A stretch of 64,000 nucleotides of DNA from Chryseobacterium viscerum (GCF_025949665.1 NZ_JAPDFT010000005.1:62001-126000), one strand, 5' to 3'. Counted from the first letter of the stretch, positions 8,404-18,190 are shown. A program made the numbers and translations. Notes: generated by a model from the sequence alone, not told the origin.

Positions 8404-9804
8404 CTATTCTCCTTTCTGCATACTATAGAAATTTGGGAAGCGCATCTGCACTGTAGTTCCCTGATTCTCGTGTGAGCTTACGATCAGTTCACCGTGGTGC
8501 ATTCTTACAATATTTCTTGCTAGTGGAAGCCCAATTCCATAACCTTCGTAGTTGTTTGTATTGGAGGCTCTGAAGAACGGGTCGTAGATTTTATTCATTT
8601 CTACCTCAGGAATCCCGATACCATTGTCTTTTACAATGATGTAGACATCTGTATTGGTAGCTCCCAGAGAAACTTTCACCTGCTGAAAGTTAGAATATTT
8701 ACAGCCGTTACTGATAATATTGGCTACTGCAAGATGGAGCAGCTGTTCATTCCCCTGCACTTTCAGTTTTTTCGGATTATCAGGAAGCATACTGATATCC
8801 AGATAGATATTATTTCGGGAATCAATTCTTCTGAGGGTTTCAATAACATCCCAAAGCAACTGATCAATTCTCACCTTGTCCATTTTCTGAATCTTTCCAT
8901 CGAATCCGGTTTGGGCAATCATGAGTAAGGCTTTGATTTTTTTATCCAGCTTTTCGGCTTCATCCAGAATGATACCAAGAGTTTCTTTGTATTCGTCTGC
9001 TGTTCTGCTGATAGAAAGCGCTACATCAGCTTCACCCATAATGGATGTAAGAGGAGTTCTCAATTCGTGGGAAACATTTCCGATCAGGTGATTCTGAGTC
9101 TCAAAAGAAGTTTCAATACGGTTGAGCATATCATTGAATGTATCTACCAGTTCATTAAGCTCTTTGTTATCAGGCTGAGACTCCAGTCGTAAGTGAAGAT
9201 TTTCAGAACTGATTTCCTTTACTTTTCCTGTAATTTTTAAGATAGGCCTGAATAAGGTTTTCGACAGATAAAAAGAAAAGATCATACTGAAAAACAGTGA
9301 AAGAACAATACAGGTAAGCAGTGTCCTTTTTAGAAAGCCAAGATAATAAATGACATAATGGTTTTTGGCAGAAGCAATAGCTATATAATCTTTATCATCA
9401 TATCTGAAGCTTTGTCCTATATAATAGAATTCCTGGTCATTATAATTGGATTCCCCTTCCTTGATAATATTTTTAAAGAAGTAATCAGGAATATGAACTT
9501 CCTGGGATATTTTTTTGAAATTGGAATCTCTGGGAACGGCAAAAACATAGTCTTTTTCCATCGGAAGTTCCTCATCATTTAAACTATTGAGAATATAGTT
9601 TTCCGGAAGGTCGAGATGATCTTTGCTTTTTTCGATCTGAACAATGGTTGCAGTCCTGATCTTCAGCAGTTCATAAAACCTTTGGTGTGAGAAATTAACA
9701 ATAGAAAAATAAACCAACCCACTGAACAGCAAAATGATGGCGGTAAAAACCAACATCAAAAGCACCATCGTTTTGGTCTGATTTGTAATGACTTTATTAA
9801 ACAT
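8404..9804 (-). CDS. HAMP-domain sensor histidine kinase
   Basis: 466 residues. There is a membrane helix at about 11-36, a periplasmic sensor of about 120 residues, a second helix at 158-182, HAMP at 183-235, then HisKA with phospho-acceptor His246 in NVSHELRTPLTSI. The HATPase domain has an N-box (NIISNGCKYS), G1 (VKDNGIGIP) and G2 (GYGIGLPLARNIV), all intact. Its partner response regulator is immediately upstream, 4 bp away, so they form a two-component operon. The periplasmic domain has no family I can name, so the signal is unknown. Confidence 0.93.
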   Translation of the reverse strand: MFNKVITNQTKTMVLLMLVFTAIILLFSGLVYFSIVNFSHQRFYELLKIRTATIVQIEKSKDHLDLPENYILNSLNDEELPMEKDYVFAVPRDSNFKKISQEVHIPDYFFKNIIKEGESNYNDQEFYYIGQSFRYDDKDYIAIASAKNHYVIYYLGFLKRTLLTCIVLSLFFSMIFSFYLSKTLFRPILKITGKVKEISSENLHLRLESQPDNKELNELVDTFNDMLNRIETSFETQNHLIGNVSHELRTPLTSIMGEADVALSISRTADEYKETLGIILDEAEKLDKKIKALLMIAQTGFDGKIQKMDKVRIDQLLWDVIETLRRIDSRNNIYLDISMLPDNPKKLKVQGNEQLLHLAVANIISNGCKYSNFQQVKVSLGATNTDVYIIVKDNGIGIPEVEMNKIYDPFFRASNTNNYEGYGIGLPLARNIVRMHHGELIVSSHENQGTTVQMRFPNFYSMQKGE

Positions 9805-9807
9805 TCA

Positions 9808-10515
9808 TTATGTTTTTTTCAACACATACCCCATTCCTATAACGGTATGAATCAGTTTATTATCATCCTGACTATCGAGCTTTTTCCTTAAATAGTTGAC
9901 ATATACATCCACCACATTGGTTCCCAGCTCATAATTTACGCCCCAGACTGCATCCAGAATTTCCGCTCTTGAAATTACTTTTTCCGGGTTATTCAGAAAA
10001 TACAGCAGGAGTTTATATTCTGTGGAAGTAAGAGAAATATCTTCCCCGCCACGGGTTACTTTCTTGGTATAATCATTCACCATCAGATCCGAAAACTGAA
10101 AAACATGTTCATTATCCGGCTCCGGTTCAGCAATTTCCTGCGGGCCGTTATTATTGCTTCTTCTTAGCAGAGACTTCACACGGGCCACCAATTCAATAAA
10201 TTTAAAAGGTTTTACCAGATAATCATCACCACCGCTTTCCAGTCCGAGAACAATGTTCTCCGAAGTTCCCAACGCAGTCAGAAATAAAATAGGAACGCTC
10301 TGATTGGTTTTTCTTATTTCTTTGCACACATCCAGACCATTCATTTCTGGAAGCATAATATCTAAAATTACCAGATCGAAATCATTAGCCTGCACCAGCT
10401 GTACTCCTGTACGCCCGTCAAAAGCTACAGAAATTTCATACCCGTTTTCCTGAAGTCCCTTTTTAATAAAAGATACCACACTGGTTTCGTCTTCGATAAG
10501 AATAATTTTTTTCAT
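9808..10515 (-). CDS. OmpR/PhoB-family response regulator
   Basis: 235 residues from the ATG at 10515. The longer in-frame start at 10536 overlaps the -7 promoter element, so the shorter form is preferred. The receiver domain (1-115) has acidic residues Glu9/Asp10, phospho-acceptor Asp52 in LDIMLPEMNG, Thr in LFLTALG and Lys in LVKPF. A winged-helix Trans_reg_C domain (about 140-235) includes LTSTEYKLLLYFLNNPEKVISRAEIL and the NVVDVYVNYLRKKLD recognition helix. It is the first gene of the two-component operon with the kinase at 8404-9804. Confidence 0.93.
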   Translation of the reverse strand: MKKIILIEDETSVVSFIKKGLQENGYEISVAFDGRTGVQLVQANDFDLVILDIMLPEMNGLDVCKEIRKTNQSVPILFLTALGTSENIVLGLESGGDDYLVKPFKFIELVARVKSLLRRSNNNGPQEIAEPEPDNEHVFQFSDLMVNDYTKKVTRGGEDISLTSTEYKLLLYFLNNPEKVISRAEILDAVWGVNYELGTNVVDVYVNYLRKKLDSQDDNKLIHTVIGMGYVLKKT

Positions 10516-10535
10516 AGATGAAATAAGGAGTTTCA

Positions 10536-10568
10536 CAAAAATAGGGAAATTTTATTGGGATAGGCAAA
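10536..10568 (-). promoter_or_regulatory. Promoter of the two-component operon
   Basis: On the minus strand TTTG (complement of 10565-10568) is followed after 21 bp by TATTTTTG (10536-10543). This fits the Bacteroidetes pattern, with a spacer slightly longer than the usual 19 or so. The start codon at 10515 would have a leader of roughly 15 nt. Confidence 0.5.
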
Positions 10569-10724
10569 AAGGGAAAGAAAGCAGAAGACAAACCCAGCCC
10601 TTCTTTTTTCAATAATAATTTTCAATGAATTGATTCTTCCTCTTATCCAAACTCTATAGAATAATATTACCTTTGCTTTTAATAGAGTGACGAAAAAAAT
10701 AATTCAGGTTAAATTGCACACAGT

Positions 10725-11294
10725 ATGAACGATTTTTTAATAGGTATCGGTAAGAGATTAAAGGATATTAGAAAAAAGAATAATTTAACCATCAATGATC
10801 TGGCTTTCAAAGCGAATGTGAGTAACGGTCTTGTTTCCAGAATTGAAAACGGCAGAACCATCCCTTCACTTCCTGTTCTGTTGGATCTTATTCAGTCTCT
10901 TGAGATTGATGCCAGTTATTTTTTTGAAGGGGTTGAGAAAAAATCCAATGCCAAATTCATCTATGTTCCAAAAGAAAACCAGCAGGTTATAGAAAAAGAG
11001 GTAGAAGCTGAAGGATTCAAATATATGCATATCTTCAGCAAAAGTCTTCATTCTTTGGGATTTGAAGCGGTGTTGCTGACTCTTGAACCCAATTCTAAAA
11101 GGGAGAAGGTGATTACCGATGCCTGGGAATTTAAATATATTCTGAAAGGAGAAGTAAAATATGTGATTGATAATGAAGAAATCATTTTAAAAGAGGGAGA
11201 TTCTCTTTATTTCAACGGTAAGTTTCCTCATGTTCCCGTAAGTATCAGCGATGAAAGCTGTGTGATGCTTGTTCTTTACTTTTATACCGCTTAA
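10725..11294 (+). CDS. XRE-family regulator with C-terminal cupin domain
   Basis: 189 residues. An HTH_3 domain (about 8-62: IGKRLKDIRKKNNLTINDLAFKANVSNGLVSRIENGRTIPS) is joined to a cupin_2 sensor domain (about 105-185: EFKYILKGEVKYVIDNEEIILKEGDSLYFNGKFPH). This architecture binds a small ligand in the cupin barrel and regulates neighbouring catabolic or uptake genes. It lies 512 bp upstream of the TonB receptor that heads the phosphonate-type operon and points the same way, so it is the natural candidate for the local regulator. A TACCTTTG -7-like element lies at 10668-10675. Confidence 0.88.
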   Translation: MNDFLIGIGKRLKDIRKKNNLTINDLAFKANVSNGLVSRIENGRTIPSLPVLLDLIQSLEIDASYFFEGVEKKSNAKFIYVPKENQQVIEKEVEAEGFKYMHIFSKSLHSLGFEAVLLTLEPNSKREKVITDAWEFKYILKGEVKYVIDNEEIILKEGDSLYFNGKFPHVPVSISDESCVMLVLYFYTA

Positions 11295-11805
11295 TACCTT
11301 TTTTAACGCAAAATTTTTTACCGCTTTTGTCATTCTGACGAAGGAAGAATCTCTTATTTGCATTCAATAATTTGAGATTCTTCAACAATAACATCACCTT
11401 TGCATCCCTATAATATGGCATTATAATAAGTCAACTTTGCGTTTAAATAATCATCTTATTTTTATATAATCCTTCAATTTTTGATTTTCCAGCACATATA
11501 AAAGTTTACAAATATGCAACTTTTGTTTTCCCATTTTCTTCCAAGATGAACGAAATATTAATTAAAACAGTCCTCATTTCTGGAAATTTCTATTTCTGTT
11601 ATTTTCTGGAAAAATTTGCGAAAAGTATTGAAATAGTGAATTTAAACATTGTTTGAAACTATTTTCAAGGGTTATCACTCATGAGTTTAAAAGTAAAATA
11701 AGCGTAACAAACAGCGGTTATTTGTTAAACAATACTTAATACAAAATATTTATATATATTAAAATTATTAGCGTGATTTGCATAAAAAATTTAATATATG
11801 TAAAA
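11295..11805. other. Intergenic region upstream of the TonB receptor operon
   Basis: 511 bp with no credible gene. It is AT-rich and carries one clear palindrome (11500-11524, listed separately). I see no strong terminator after the XRE-cupin gene, so readthrough into the operon is possible. The final 100 bp before the ATG at 11806 are very AT-rich and should contain the promoter, but no full TTTG/TAnnTTTG pair was found. Confidence 0.5.
11500..11524. promoter_or_regulatory. Palindromic operator candidate upstream of the TonB operon
   Basis: The arms AAAAGTT and AACTTTT flank an 11-bp centre that begins TACAAATA. The first 15 bases (11500-11514) are identical to 18102-18116 in front of the secreted phosphodiesterase. 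The two loci encode the outer parts of one predicted pathway, so this looks like a shared regulator site. Confidence 0.55.
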
Positions 11806-14631
11806 ATGAAAACAAAATTAGAGAAATTACTTACCCTTGTTTTTGTCTGTTTCATAGTCTTTGTTTCAGCACAAAAACAGTTAATTATAGGAACTGTTCT
11901 TGATGACAGCCAGCCTCTCCCCGGGGCAACAGTCAAAATAAAAGGCTTATCTAAAAATATAACGACTGATATTGAAGGAAAATTCACCATCAATGATATC
12001 AAAGAAGGCCAATACACTTTACAAATCAGCTATATAGGATATGAATCTTCAGATATCAATGTAGATCTTAAACCGGAACAAACGGTTGATTTGGGAATCA
12101 TCAAACTTTCTCAGCCCCGAAAAAACATTGATGAAGTAGTAGTTACGGGGACTCTTAAAAATACGGAAGCAAGAGCTTTAAACCTTCAGAAAAATGCCAT
12201 CAATATTACCAATGTAATCGCTTCTGATGGAATCGGAAAACTACCAGACAGAAATGCAGCAGAAACAGTACAGCGTGTACAGGGCGTTTCTATTGAAAGA
12301 GACCAGGGAGAAGGAAGATTTGTTTCCCTGAGAGGACTTCCGCCATTCTGGGCATCCACAACCATCAATGGAAACAGACTTCCCACTGCCGAGGAAGAAA
12401 CGACTTCCAGAGCTACTGCATTCGACTTCTTTCCAACAGAACTGATCTCCTATGTACATGTAAACAAGTCTTTTACCCCAGATATGGAAGCTGACGGAAT
12501 AGGTGGCGGTGTCAATTTCATCACCAAAACACCACCCATGAAAACTGAATTCAAGGCAACTGTGGGAAGCGGTTATAATGCTAAAGCTGATAAAGGAGTT
12601 TATAACCTGGGGTTTTTATATGGAGGAAGAACGAAGGATAAAAAATTCGGCTATTTATTCAACTTTGCGCATTTCATAAGAAACTGGTCTACAGATAACT
12701 TTGAGGCGAGGAGAAGTGGTGATGAAGGGGTTTTCAGACTGGAACTTCGTGATTATAACGGAGTCAGAAAAACAACAGGAATCAATACTGCTTTTGAATA
12801 TGTATTGTCTCCAAAAACAACCTTCTATTTAAAAGGAATGTATGGTACTTTATCGGACGATGAAACCCATTATAAACACAGAATCCGATTTGATAAATTC
12901 AGCAGTGCCAATAATACAGCAAGAGTGGAGCTTCAGAATATTCATAATTTACTGATAACGGAGCTTACTTCTGTTTCCCTGGGAGCAGTTCATCAATTAA
13001 ACAAAGGAAAAATAGATTGGGATCTATCTTATTATGACAACAAATTCAAATATGGAAATATCCCTGATAAACAGAATAATTCTTACTATGTCATCAAGTA
13101 TACCCAATCTGGTGTAGGCATCAATCCTGATTATATTTCAAATCACGGAAATGGACCAAGAGCTTACTGGAAAGCTGATGGAGGAAAATTAGATTATAAA
13201 AATCCGGATGCATTATTCGGTTTCTACAGTGATCCGAACTTTAAAATGGACGCATCTCAGATGAGATTTACAGATCTTGAATTTTATAAGGTCTTTGTAG
13301 AGGAAAAGGATAAAATCGTAGCGGCTTTCAACCATGAGATCAATGCTTCTGATAAACTGACTTTAAAATATGGTTTTAAATACAGAGATAAGGAACGTAA
13401 CGCAAAGTTCTCTGATATTTTCTACAACTGGAGCAGCGGAACAGCACCTCTTCTGTCTGATTATTCTCAATATATTACGACACAACCCAACGGCCCGAAA
13501 TATTTAAGTGAAATGAGTGTCCACATCGGCAATACTTTTGGGCCTGTACTTTCAACCACAGGAATGAACCAGTTCTGGTATGATCATCAGGGAAATCTGA
13601 AAATCAATACTTCAGATTCAGAAGCGCTGGAATATAATAAAGCATTAGGAAGAAACTTTGATGTGTTCGAAAAACATGCAGACGCTTACGGGATGGCCAC
13701 CTATAAACTGAATGATCAGATTACCATTTTAGGAGGAATCAGATTATCAAATACGAATACGAAAGTGAAGGGTTACAGCGTGAATGACGATGTACTGACT
13801 CCTGTAGAAAATACCAAAAACTATCTGGCTGTTCTTCCGATGATTCATTTGAAATATACATTAAACGATAAAGCCAACCTCCGTTTTGCTGCAACGAGAA
13901 CCTTCTCAAGACCTAATTTTGGAGATCTGACTCCCGGAGGAACTTATATTGAAGCAGACAACGAGTTCAAAGGCGGAAACCCAAACCTTAATCCTACGTA
14001 TTCTTTGAATTTTGATCTGATGGGAGAATATTATTTTTCCAATGTAGGAATTCTGAGTGGAGGCGTTTTTTATAAATCCATTACTGATCCTATTTTTCAG
14101 GATTCATTTATCGGCAACTATAACGGAATCAATGGAGTACAGTTCACAGCTCCCAACAACGGAAAAGCTGCATGGCTGGGAGGTATTGAACTTGGAATTA
14201 ACAAAAGGTTTGATTTCCTTCCAGGGTTTTTACAGTATTTCGGAGTACAGCTGAATGCCACATTCATGACTTCAGAAATGGAAAAGCCAAGCGGAAGAAC
14301 GGTAGCCCTTCCCTATCAGGCAAAGGAATTATACAACGCGCAGCTTTTCTTTGAGAAAAAAGGATTCAATGCAAGACTAGCTTACAACTACAAAGGAAAA
14401 TATGCCGTAGAATATGCTGAAGAGGATATCAATGACTCTTATTATGGCAAATACAGCAATCTGGACTTCGGAGGTTCTTACCAGTTTACGAAATACCTGA
14501 CTTTGTATGCGGATGTGAACAATATTCTGAACAAACCTCTGATCTATCATTTCGGTAAAAATGAAGACCGTCCTGAACAGGTAGAATATTATGGAGTACG
14601 ATTCAATCTTGGAGTAAAACTGAACTTCTAA
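11806..14631 (+). CDS. TonB-dependent receptor (putative phosphonate/phosphonate-ester uptake)
   Basis: 941 residues from the ATG at 11806, which places the signal peptide (MKTKLEKLLTLVFVCFIVFVSAQ) at the start. A carboxypeptidase-regulatory-like domain spans about 25-110 (GTVLDDSQPLPGATVKIKG), followed by the plug (about 130-245, LPDRNAAETVQRVQGVSIERD, VNKSFTPDMEADGIGGGVNF) and a 22-strand type barrel ending in VRFNLGVKLNF. No SusD-type partner follows, so this is a classical active transporter rather than a SusCD glycan system. The next gene starts 9 bp after its stop, and the downstream enzymes suggest a phosphonate cargo. That substrate is inferred from context. Confidence 0.9.
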   Translation: MKTKLEKLLTLVFVCFIVFVSAQKQLIIGTVLDDSQPLPGATVKIKGLSKNITTDIEGKFTINDIKEGQYTLQISYIGYESSDINVDLKPEQTVDLGIIKLSQPRKNIDEVVVTGTLKNTEARALNLQKNAINITNVIASDGIGKLPDRNAAETVQRVQGVSIERDQGEGRFVSLRGLPPFWASTTINGNRLPTAEEETTSRATAFDFFPTELISYVHVNKSFTPDMEADGIGGGVNFITKTPPMKTEFKATVGSGYNAKADKGVYNLGFLYGGRTKDKKFGYLFNFAHFIRNWSTDNFEARRSGDEGVFRLELRDYNGVRKTTGINTAFEYVLSPKTTFYLKGMYGTLSDDETHYKHRIRFDKFSSANNTARVELQNIHNLLITELTSVSLGAVHQLNKGKIDWDLSYYDNKFKYGNIPDKQNNSYYVIKYTQSGVGINPDYISNHGNGPRAYWKADGGKLDYKNPDALFGFYSDPNFKMDASQMRFTDLEFYKVFVEEKDKIVAAFNHEINASDKLTLKYGFKYRDKERNAKFSDIFYNWSSGTAPLLSDYSQYITTQPNGPKYLSEMSVHIGNTFGPVLSTTGMNQFWYDHQGNLKINTSDSEALEYNKALGRNFDVFEKHADAYGMATYKLNDQITILGGIRLSNTNTKVKGYSVNDDVLTPVENTKNYLAVLPMIHLKYTLNDKANLRFAATRTFSRPNFGDLTPGGTYIEADNEFKGGNPNLNPTYSLNFDLMGEYYFSNVGILSGGVFYKSITDPIFQDSFIGNYNGINGVQFTAPNNGKAAWLGGIELGINKRFDFLPGFLQYFGVQLNATFMTSEMEKPSGRTVALPYQAKELYNAQLFFEKKGFNARLAYNYKGKYAVEYAEEDINDSYYGKYSNLDFGGSYQFTKYLTLYADVNNILNKPLIYHFGKNEDRPEQVEYYGVRFNLGVKLNF

Positions 14632-14640
14632 ATCATAATC

Positions 14641-15945
14641 ATGGCCAGAACCATCAATAAAAAAACACTAGTTACACTGAAAGCTGCTTTTGCTGCTTTC
14701 GGTGTTTACTTCTGCATGTACGGTTTCAGGAAACCTTTTACCGTAGCTTCTTTTGAGGGGCTCTCCTATTTCGGGGTAGATTATAAGATTCTGATTATCA
14801 TCGCTCAGGCGGTGGGGTATTTTATCTCAAAATTCATCGGGATCAAATTTATTTCGGAACTGAAGCCTCAGAAAAGAATCACTTATCTGTTTACTTTCAT
14901 TGGGATTGCAGAACTTGCGTTGTTAGGATTTGCAGCCGTTCCTGCTCCTTACAATATTTTGTTTATGTTTATCAATGGTATTCCGCTGGGAATGATCTGG
15001 GGAATTGTGTTCTCTTACATTGAAGGGCGAAAAACTACGGAAATCATTGGTTTATTCTTATGTTCAAGCTTTGTGGTTTCTTCAGGATTTACAAAATCTG
15101 TAGGGAAATTTCTGATGGATACTTTTCCCATTTCAGAATTCTGGATGCCGTTTTCAGCCGGACTTGTTTTTATCATCCCTTTACTGCTTTTCGGGCTGCT
15201 TTTAAATAAAATCCCAAGGCCTACGGAAGAAGATATTTTGCTTAAAAATAAGAGACAGCCATTGAATGGTTCAGAAAGAAAAGCATTGATCCAAAAGTTT
15301 TTTATTCCGATCGTGTGTATTATCTTCTTATATATCAGTTTAACCGTTTTAAGAGATTTCAGAGATAATTTCAACCGTGAGATCTGGGACGGGCTGCACT
15401 TTACTTTTGACAGTTCTATTTTTACCCTGACGGAGATTCCGATTGCTGTAATGGTTCTTGTAATTTTAAGTTTTATGGTAAAAGTAAAAAACAATAAAAA
15501 GGCATTTTTGTATTATCATTACATTCTTTTTGCAGGAATTCTTACGGTAGGACTTTCTACTTATCTGTTTCAGCAGGGCACTTTATCTCCTTTTTTATGG
15601 ATGACGATTTCCGGGTTCGGAATGTACATCTGCTATATTCCCTTTAACGGAATTTATTTTGACCGGATGATCGCCGCTTTTGAAATCAAAGGAAATGTAG
15701 GTTTCCTGATCTATATTGTAGATTCATTCGGATACCTGGGAAGTGTGCTGGTCCTGCTGTATAAAAACTTTGGTTCGGCTCAGACTTCGTGGTTACATTT
15801 TTATATCAACTTAAATTATATCATCACAATATCTGTTTTCGTTCTTTCGGTGATTGCTTTTCTGGCTTTCAGGAAAAAGTCAAAGCCGAAATCAAACTCA
15901 AACACTAATCAATTCATCAATTTCGATACGTCGAAAATTTTATAA
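14641..15945 (+). CDS. DUF5690/MFS-like inner-membrane transporter
   Basis: 434 residues, about 12 membrane segments. The opening KAAFAAFGVYFCMYGFRKPFTVASFEG and the central LYISLTVLRDFRDNFNREIWDGL are characteristic of the DUF5690 family of Bacteroidetes, which has the overall layout of a major facilitator transporter. Its substrate is unreported to my knowledge. Placed between a TonB receptor and two phosphonate-type catabolic enzymes, it is the obvious candidate for carrying the compound from periplasm to cytoplasm. It is tightly packed on both sides (9 and 11 bp), so operon membership is firm. Confidence 0.85.
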   Translation: MARTINKKTLVTLKAAFAAFGVYFCMYGFRKPFTVASFEGLSYFGVDYKILIIIAQAVGYFISKFIGIKFISELKPQKRITYLFTFIGIAELALLGFAAVPAPYNILFMFINGIPLGMIWGIVFSYIEGRKTTEIIGLFLCSSFVVSSGFTKSVGKFLMDTFPISEFWMPFSAGLVFIIPLLLFGLLLNKIPRPTEEDILLKNKRQPLNGSERKALIQKFFIPIVCIIFLYISLTVLRDFRDNFNREIWDGLHFTFDSSIFTLTEIPIAVMVLVILSFMVKVKNNKKAFLYYHYILFAGILTVGLSTYLFQQGTLSPFLWMTISGFGMYICYIPFNGIYFDRMIAAFEIKGNVGFLIYIVDSFGYLGSVLVLLYKNFGSAQTSWLHFYINLNYIITISVFVLSVIAFLAFRKKSKPKSNSNTNQFINFDTSKIL

Positions 15946-15956
15946 ATTATAGTACA

Positions 15957-17111
15957 ATGACAACAAAATTTGATTTAATCGTTGTAGGAGGTGGAATTTT
16001 AGGAACATTCCATGCTTATCATGCGCTGAAGAAAAACCTTAAGGTAGCTTTACTGGAAAGAAATTCTGTTCCTCAAGGAGCTACAGTAAGGAATTTCGGG
16101 CAAGTAGTGCCATCCGGAATGGATCTTAAATGGCAGAATTTCGGAAGAGAAAGCCTGGCAATATATAATGAACTTCACACTCAGGCAGACCTTACCATCA
16201 GACAAAATGGTTCCATATATATCGCTTCAAACGATGAAGAACTTCAACTGATTGAAGAGCTTCATCAAATCAACAGAAATAATGATTATGAATCTGTTTT
16301 ATTATCCAAAAACGACTGCATCAAGAAATATGACGGGCTTCGTTCTGATTATTGTAAAGGAGGTCTGTTTTTCCCACAGGAACTTTCCGTAGATTCTGCA
16401 GATATGATTGTAAAACTTCACAAGCTGCTTCAGGAAAAAATGGGATTGCAGATTTTCTATAATACAACGGTTCTTGAAACCAATGAAGATGATCAGAAAT
16501 GTACAGCTGTAGCAGCAGACGGAACAGAATTTAATGCTTCTAAAATTATTATCTGCGGCGGAAATGAGTTCAAAACTTTGTATCCTAAAGTGTTTAATGA
16601 CAGCGATCTGGAAGTGAGTAAACTGCAGATGCTTCAAACCAAACCTCAGGGAATCTATTCGCTTCAGGGAAATATCCTTACAGGTCTTTCTGTAAGACGA
16701 TATGAATCATTCAGTGAATGCCCTTCTTTTCAGAAAATCAAGGATTTAGAAAACCCGAACTCATTTGAAAAGAAGTACGGAATTCACATATTATTCAAAC
16801 AGGCACTTGACGGTTCTGTCATCATAGGAGATTCTCATGAATATGCAGATGCAAAAAATGCGGATGATCTTGGGTATGATCTTAATATGGAGATTGATGA
16901 ATTCATGATTCATGAGGCTAAAAAAATCATTGATCTTCCTACGTATGAAATTCAGAGACGATGGTTCGGAATTTATTCCCAGTGCAAAACAAAAGATATT
17001 TTTGAGCACAGCCCATCTGCCAATATTCATATTGTAACAGGTATCGGAGGAAAAGGAATGACAGGAAGCGGTGGCTTTTCTAAGTTTAATATTGAAAAAA
17101 TTTACGCATAA
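15957..17111 (+). CDS. TIGR03364-type FAD-dependent oxidoreductase (aminophosphonate oxidation)
   Basis: 384 residues, DAO superfamily. The dinucleotide fold is visible as LIVVGGGILGTFHAYHAL (8-25), then LLERNSVPQGATVRNFGQV and, near the C-terminus, IVTGIGGKGMTGSGG. This matches the family that is syntenic with phosphonatase-like HAD enzymes and proposed to deaminate aminophosphonates (2-aminoethylphosphonate derivatives) to the aldehyde. The next gene, 7 bp on, is exactly such a HAD enzyme. No PhnW aminotransferase is present, consistent with an oxidative rather than transamination route. The exact substrate (AEP, N-methyl-AEP or hydroxylated AEP) cannot be told from sequence. Confidence 0.85.
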   Translation: MTTKFDLIVVGGGILGTFHAYHALKKNLKVALLERNSVPQGATVRNFGQVVPSGMDLKWQNFGRESLAIYNELHTQADLTIRQNGSIYIASNDEELQLIEELHQINRNNDYESVLLSKNDCIKKYDGLRSDYCKGGLFFPQELSVDSADMIVKLHKLLQEKMGLQIFYNTTVLETNEDDQKCTAVAADGTEFNASKIIICGGNEFKTLYPKVFNDSDLEVSKLQMLQTKPQGIYSLQGNILTGLSVRRYESFSECPSFQKIKDLENPNSFEKKYGIHILFKQALDGSVIIGDSHEYADAKNADDLGYDLNMEIDEFMIHEAKKIIDLPTYEIQRRWFGIYSQCKTKDIFEHSPSANIHIVTGIGGKGMTGSGGFSKFNIEKIYA

Positions 17112-17118
17112 CATTTAC

Positions 17119-17787
17119 ATGAAAAATATAGAATTATTAGTTCTGGATATGGCCGGAACAACAATTGATGAGGATAATGTAGTCTACAAAACACTTACCA
17201 ACGCCGTGAATGACTATGGCTATGTGGTAAGTCTGGAAAAAGTATTATCCAGCTGTGCCGGAATGGAAAAACTGGAAGCCATCACAAGCCTTTTAAAAGA
17301 AATTAATGGAAATGAAGAGGATGCTCCTGCTATTTTTGAGAATTTTTCTGACCAGCTAAAGGAATCTTATAAAAACCTTGACGTAAAACCCATCAACGGA
17401 ACGGAAGATTTCCTGCTCAGCATGAAGTCTCAAAATAAAAAGATCGTTTTGAATACAGGATATACATCCGAAATCGCTCATCAGCTTTTGAACAAGCTCA
17501 ACTGGAAAGAAAGTATTCATTTTGATGCTTTGATTACAGCGGATGATGTTTCGGAAAGCCGACCAAGCCCTGAAATGATTCATCTTGCAATGAAGAAATT
17601 CAATATTACTGAAGCCAATAAGGTTTTAAAGGCAGGTGATTCTGTCATCGATATTGAAGAGGGCAAAAATGCAGGCTGCGGACTTACGGTAGCAGTTCTT
17701 TCAGGAGCCCAAAGCAAGGCAGAACTTGAAAAGGCAGCCCCGGATTATATTCTGAATACGATTTCAGAAGCTGAAGATATTCTTTAA
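17119..17787 (+). CDS. PhnX-like phosphonatase (HAD superfamily, TIGR03351-type)
   Basis: 222 residues from the ATG at 17119. Catalytic Asp10 lies in LDMAGTTIDED, the DxAGT variant of HAD motif I specific to phosphonatases. Lys51 in the cap (CAGMEKLEAI) occupies the place of the Schiff-base lysine of PhnX, with the same 41-residue spacing from the Asp. Arg148 replaces the usual motif III lysine, and GDS/D178 complete the metal site. These features predict cleavage of the C-P bond of phosphonoacetaldehyde or a close 2-oxoethylphosphonate, giving phosphate and an aldehyde. It forms an operon with the FAD enzyme, which would supply the aldehyde. Confidence 0.88.
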   Translation: MKNIELLVLDMAGTTIDEDNVVYKTLTNAVNDYGYVVSLEKVLSSCAGMEKLEAITSLLKEINGNEEDAPAIFENFSDQLKESYKNLDVKPINGTEDFLLSMKSQNKKIVLNTGYTSEIAHQLLNKLNWKESIHFDALITADDVSESRPSPEMIHLAMKKFNITEANKVLKAGDSVIDIEEGKNAGCGLTVAVLSGAQSKAELEKAAPDYILNTISEAEDIL

Positions 17788-18190
17788 TCCATTTTTTCAG
17801 ATTATTTTTAAATACTTCTTGACACAAATGTTTTCGTGGTAATCCATTGAAAATGTTTGTGTTTTTAACCACCCCGTCAAAAATTCTTTGAATTTTTGAC
17901 ACCCCTCCGGAGGAAGGGAATATCGTACGTTCGATTAAATATTTGTCAAGATCAGAAACGTTCGGATGTTATTGTGAACTTTATATTCGCAAAGACTATT
18001 ACTTAAAATAAATAGAGTCATTCTCTTTTGTGACTTTGTGGTTAATATCTAAACTTTTTCCGCGAACTTTTTAATTATCAATTAATTAACTTTCAGTTTA
18101 CAAAAGTTTACAAATAGTAAACTAATTTTACAATAATTAAAAATAAATTACTATTTGTAAACTTTTATGCTTTCAAAAACCTATTTCCCA
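17788..18190. other. Intergenic region with inverted repeats before the phosphodiesterase gene
   Basis: 403 bp without a gene. The left half holds GC-richer sequence (17870-17930) with no recognisable RNA. The right half contains a cluster of GTTTACAAATA-type repeats, listed separately. No clear terminator follows the HAD gene, so the phosphodiesterase may be transcribed both from its own promoter and by readthrough. Confidence 0.5.
18102..18166. promoter_or_regulatory. Perfect 19-bp inverted repeat, operator candidate
   Basis: 18102-18120 and 18148-18166 are exact reverse complements (arm begins AAAAGTTTACAAATA), separated by 27 bp. Each arm also contains a smaller palindrome GTTTAC-N5-GTAAAC or its near copy. 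A further AGTTTACAAA lies just before, at 18095-18104. The repeat ends 24 bp before the ATG at 18191. The first 15 bases of the left arm recur at 11500-11514 upstream of the TonB receptor. Confidence 0.6.

Noticed and set aside
18102..18166. Inverted repeat as insertion-sequence ends
   Set aside because: Spacer is only 27 bp, no transposase is present, and the repeat matches a site upstream of a functionally linked operon.
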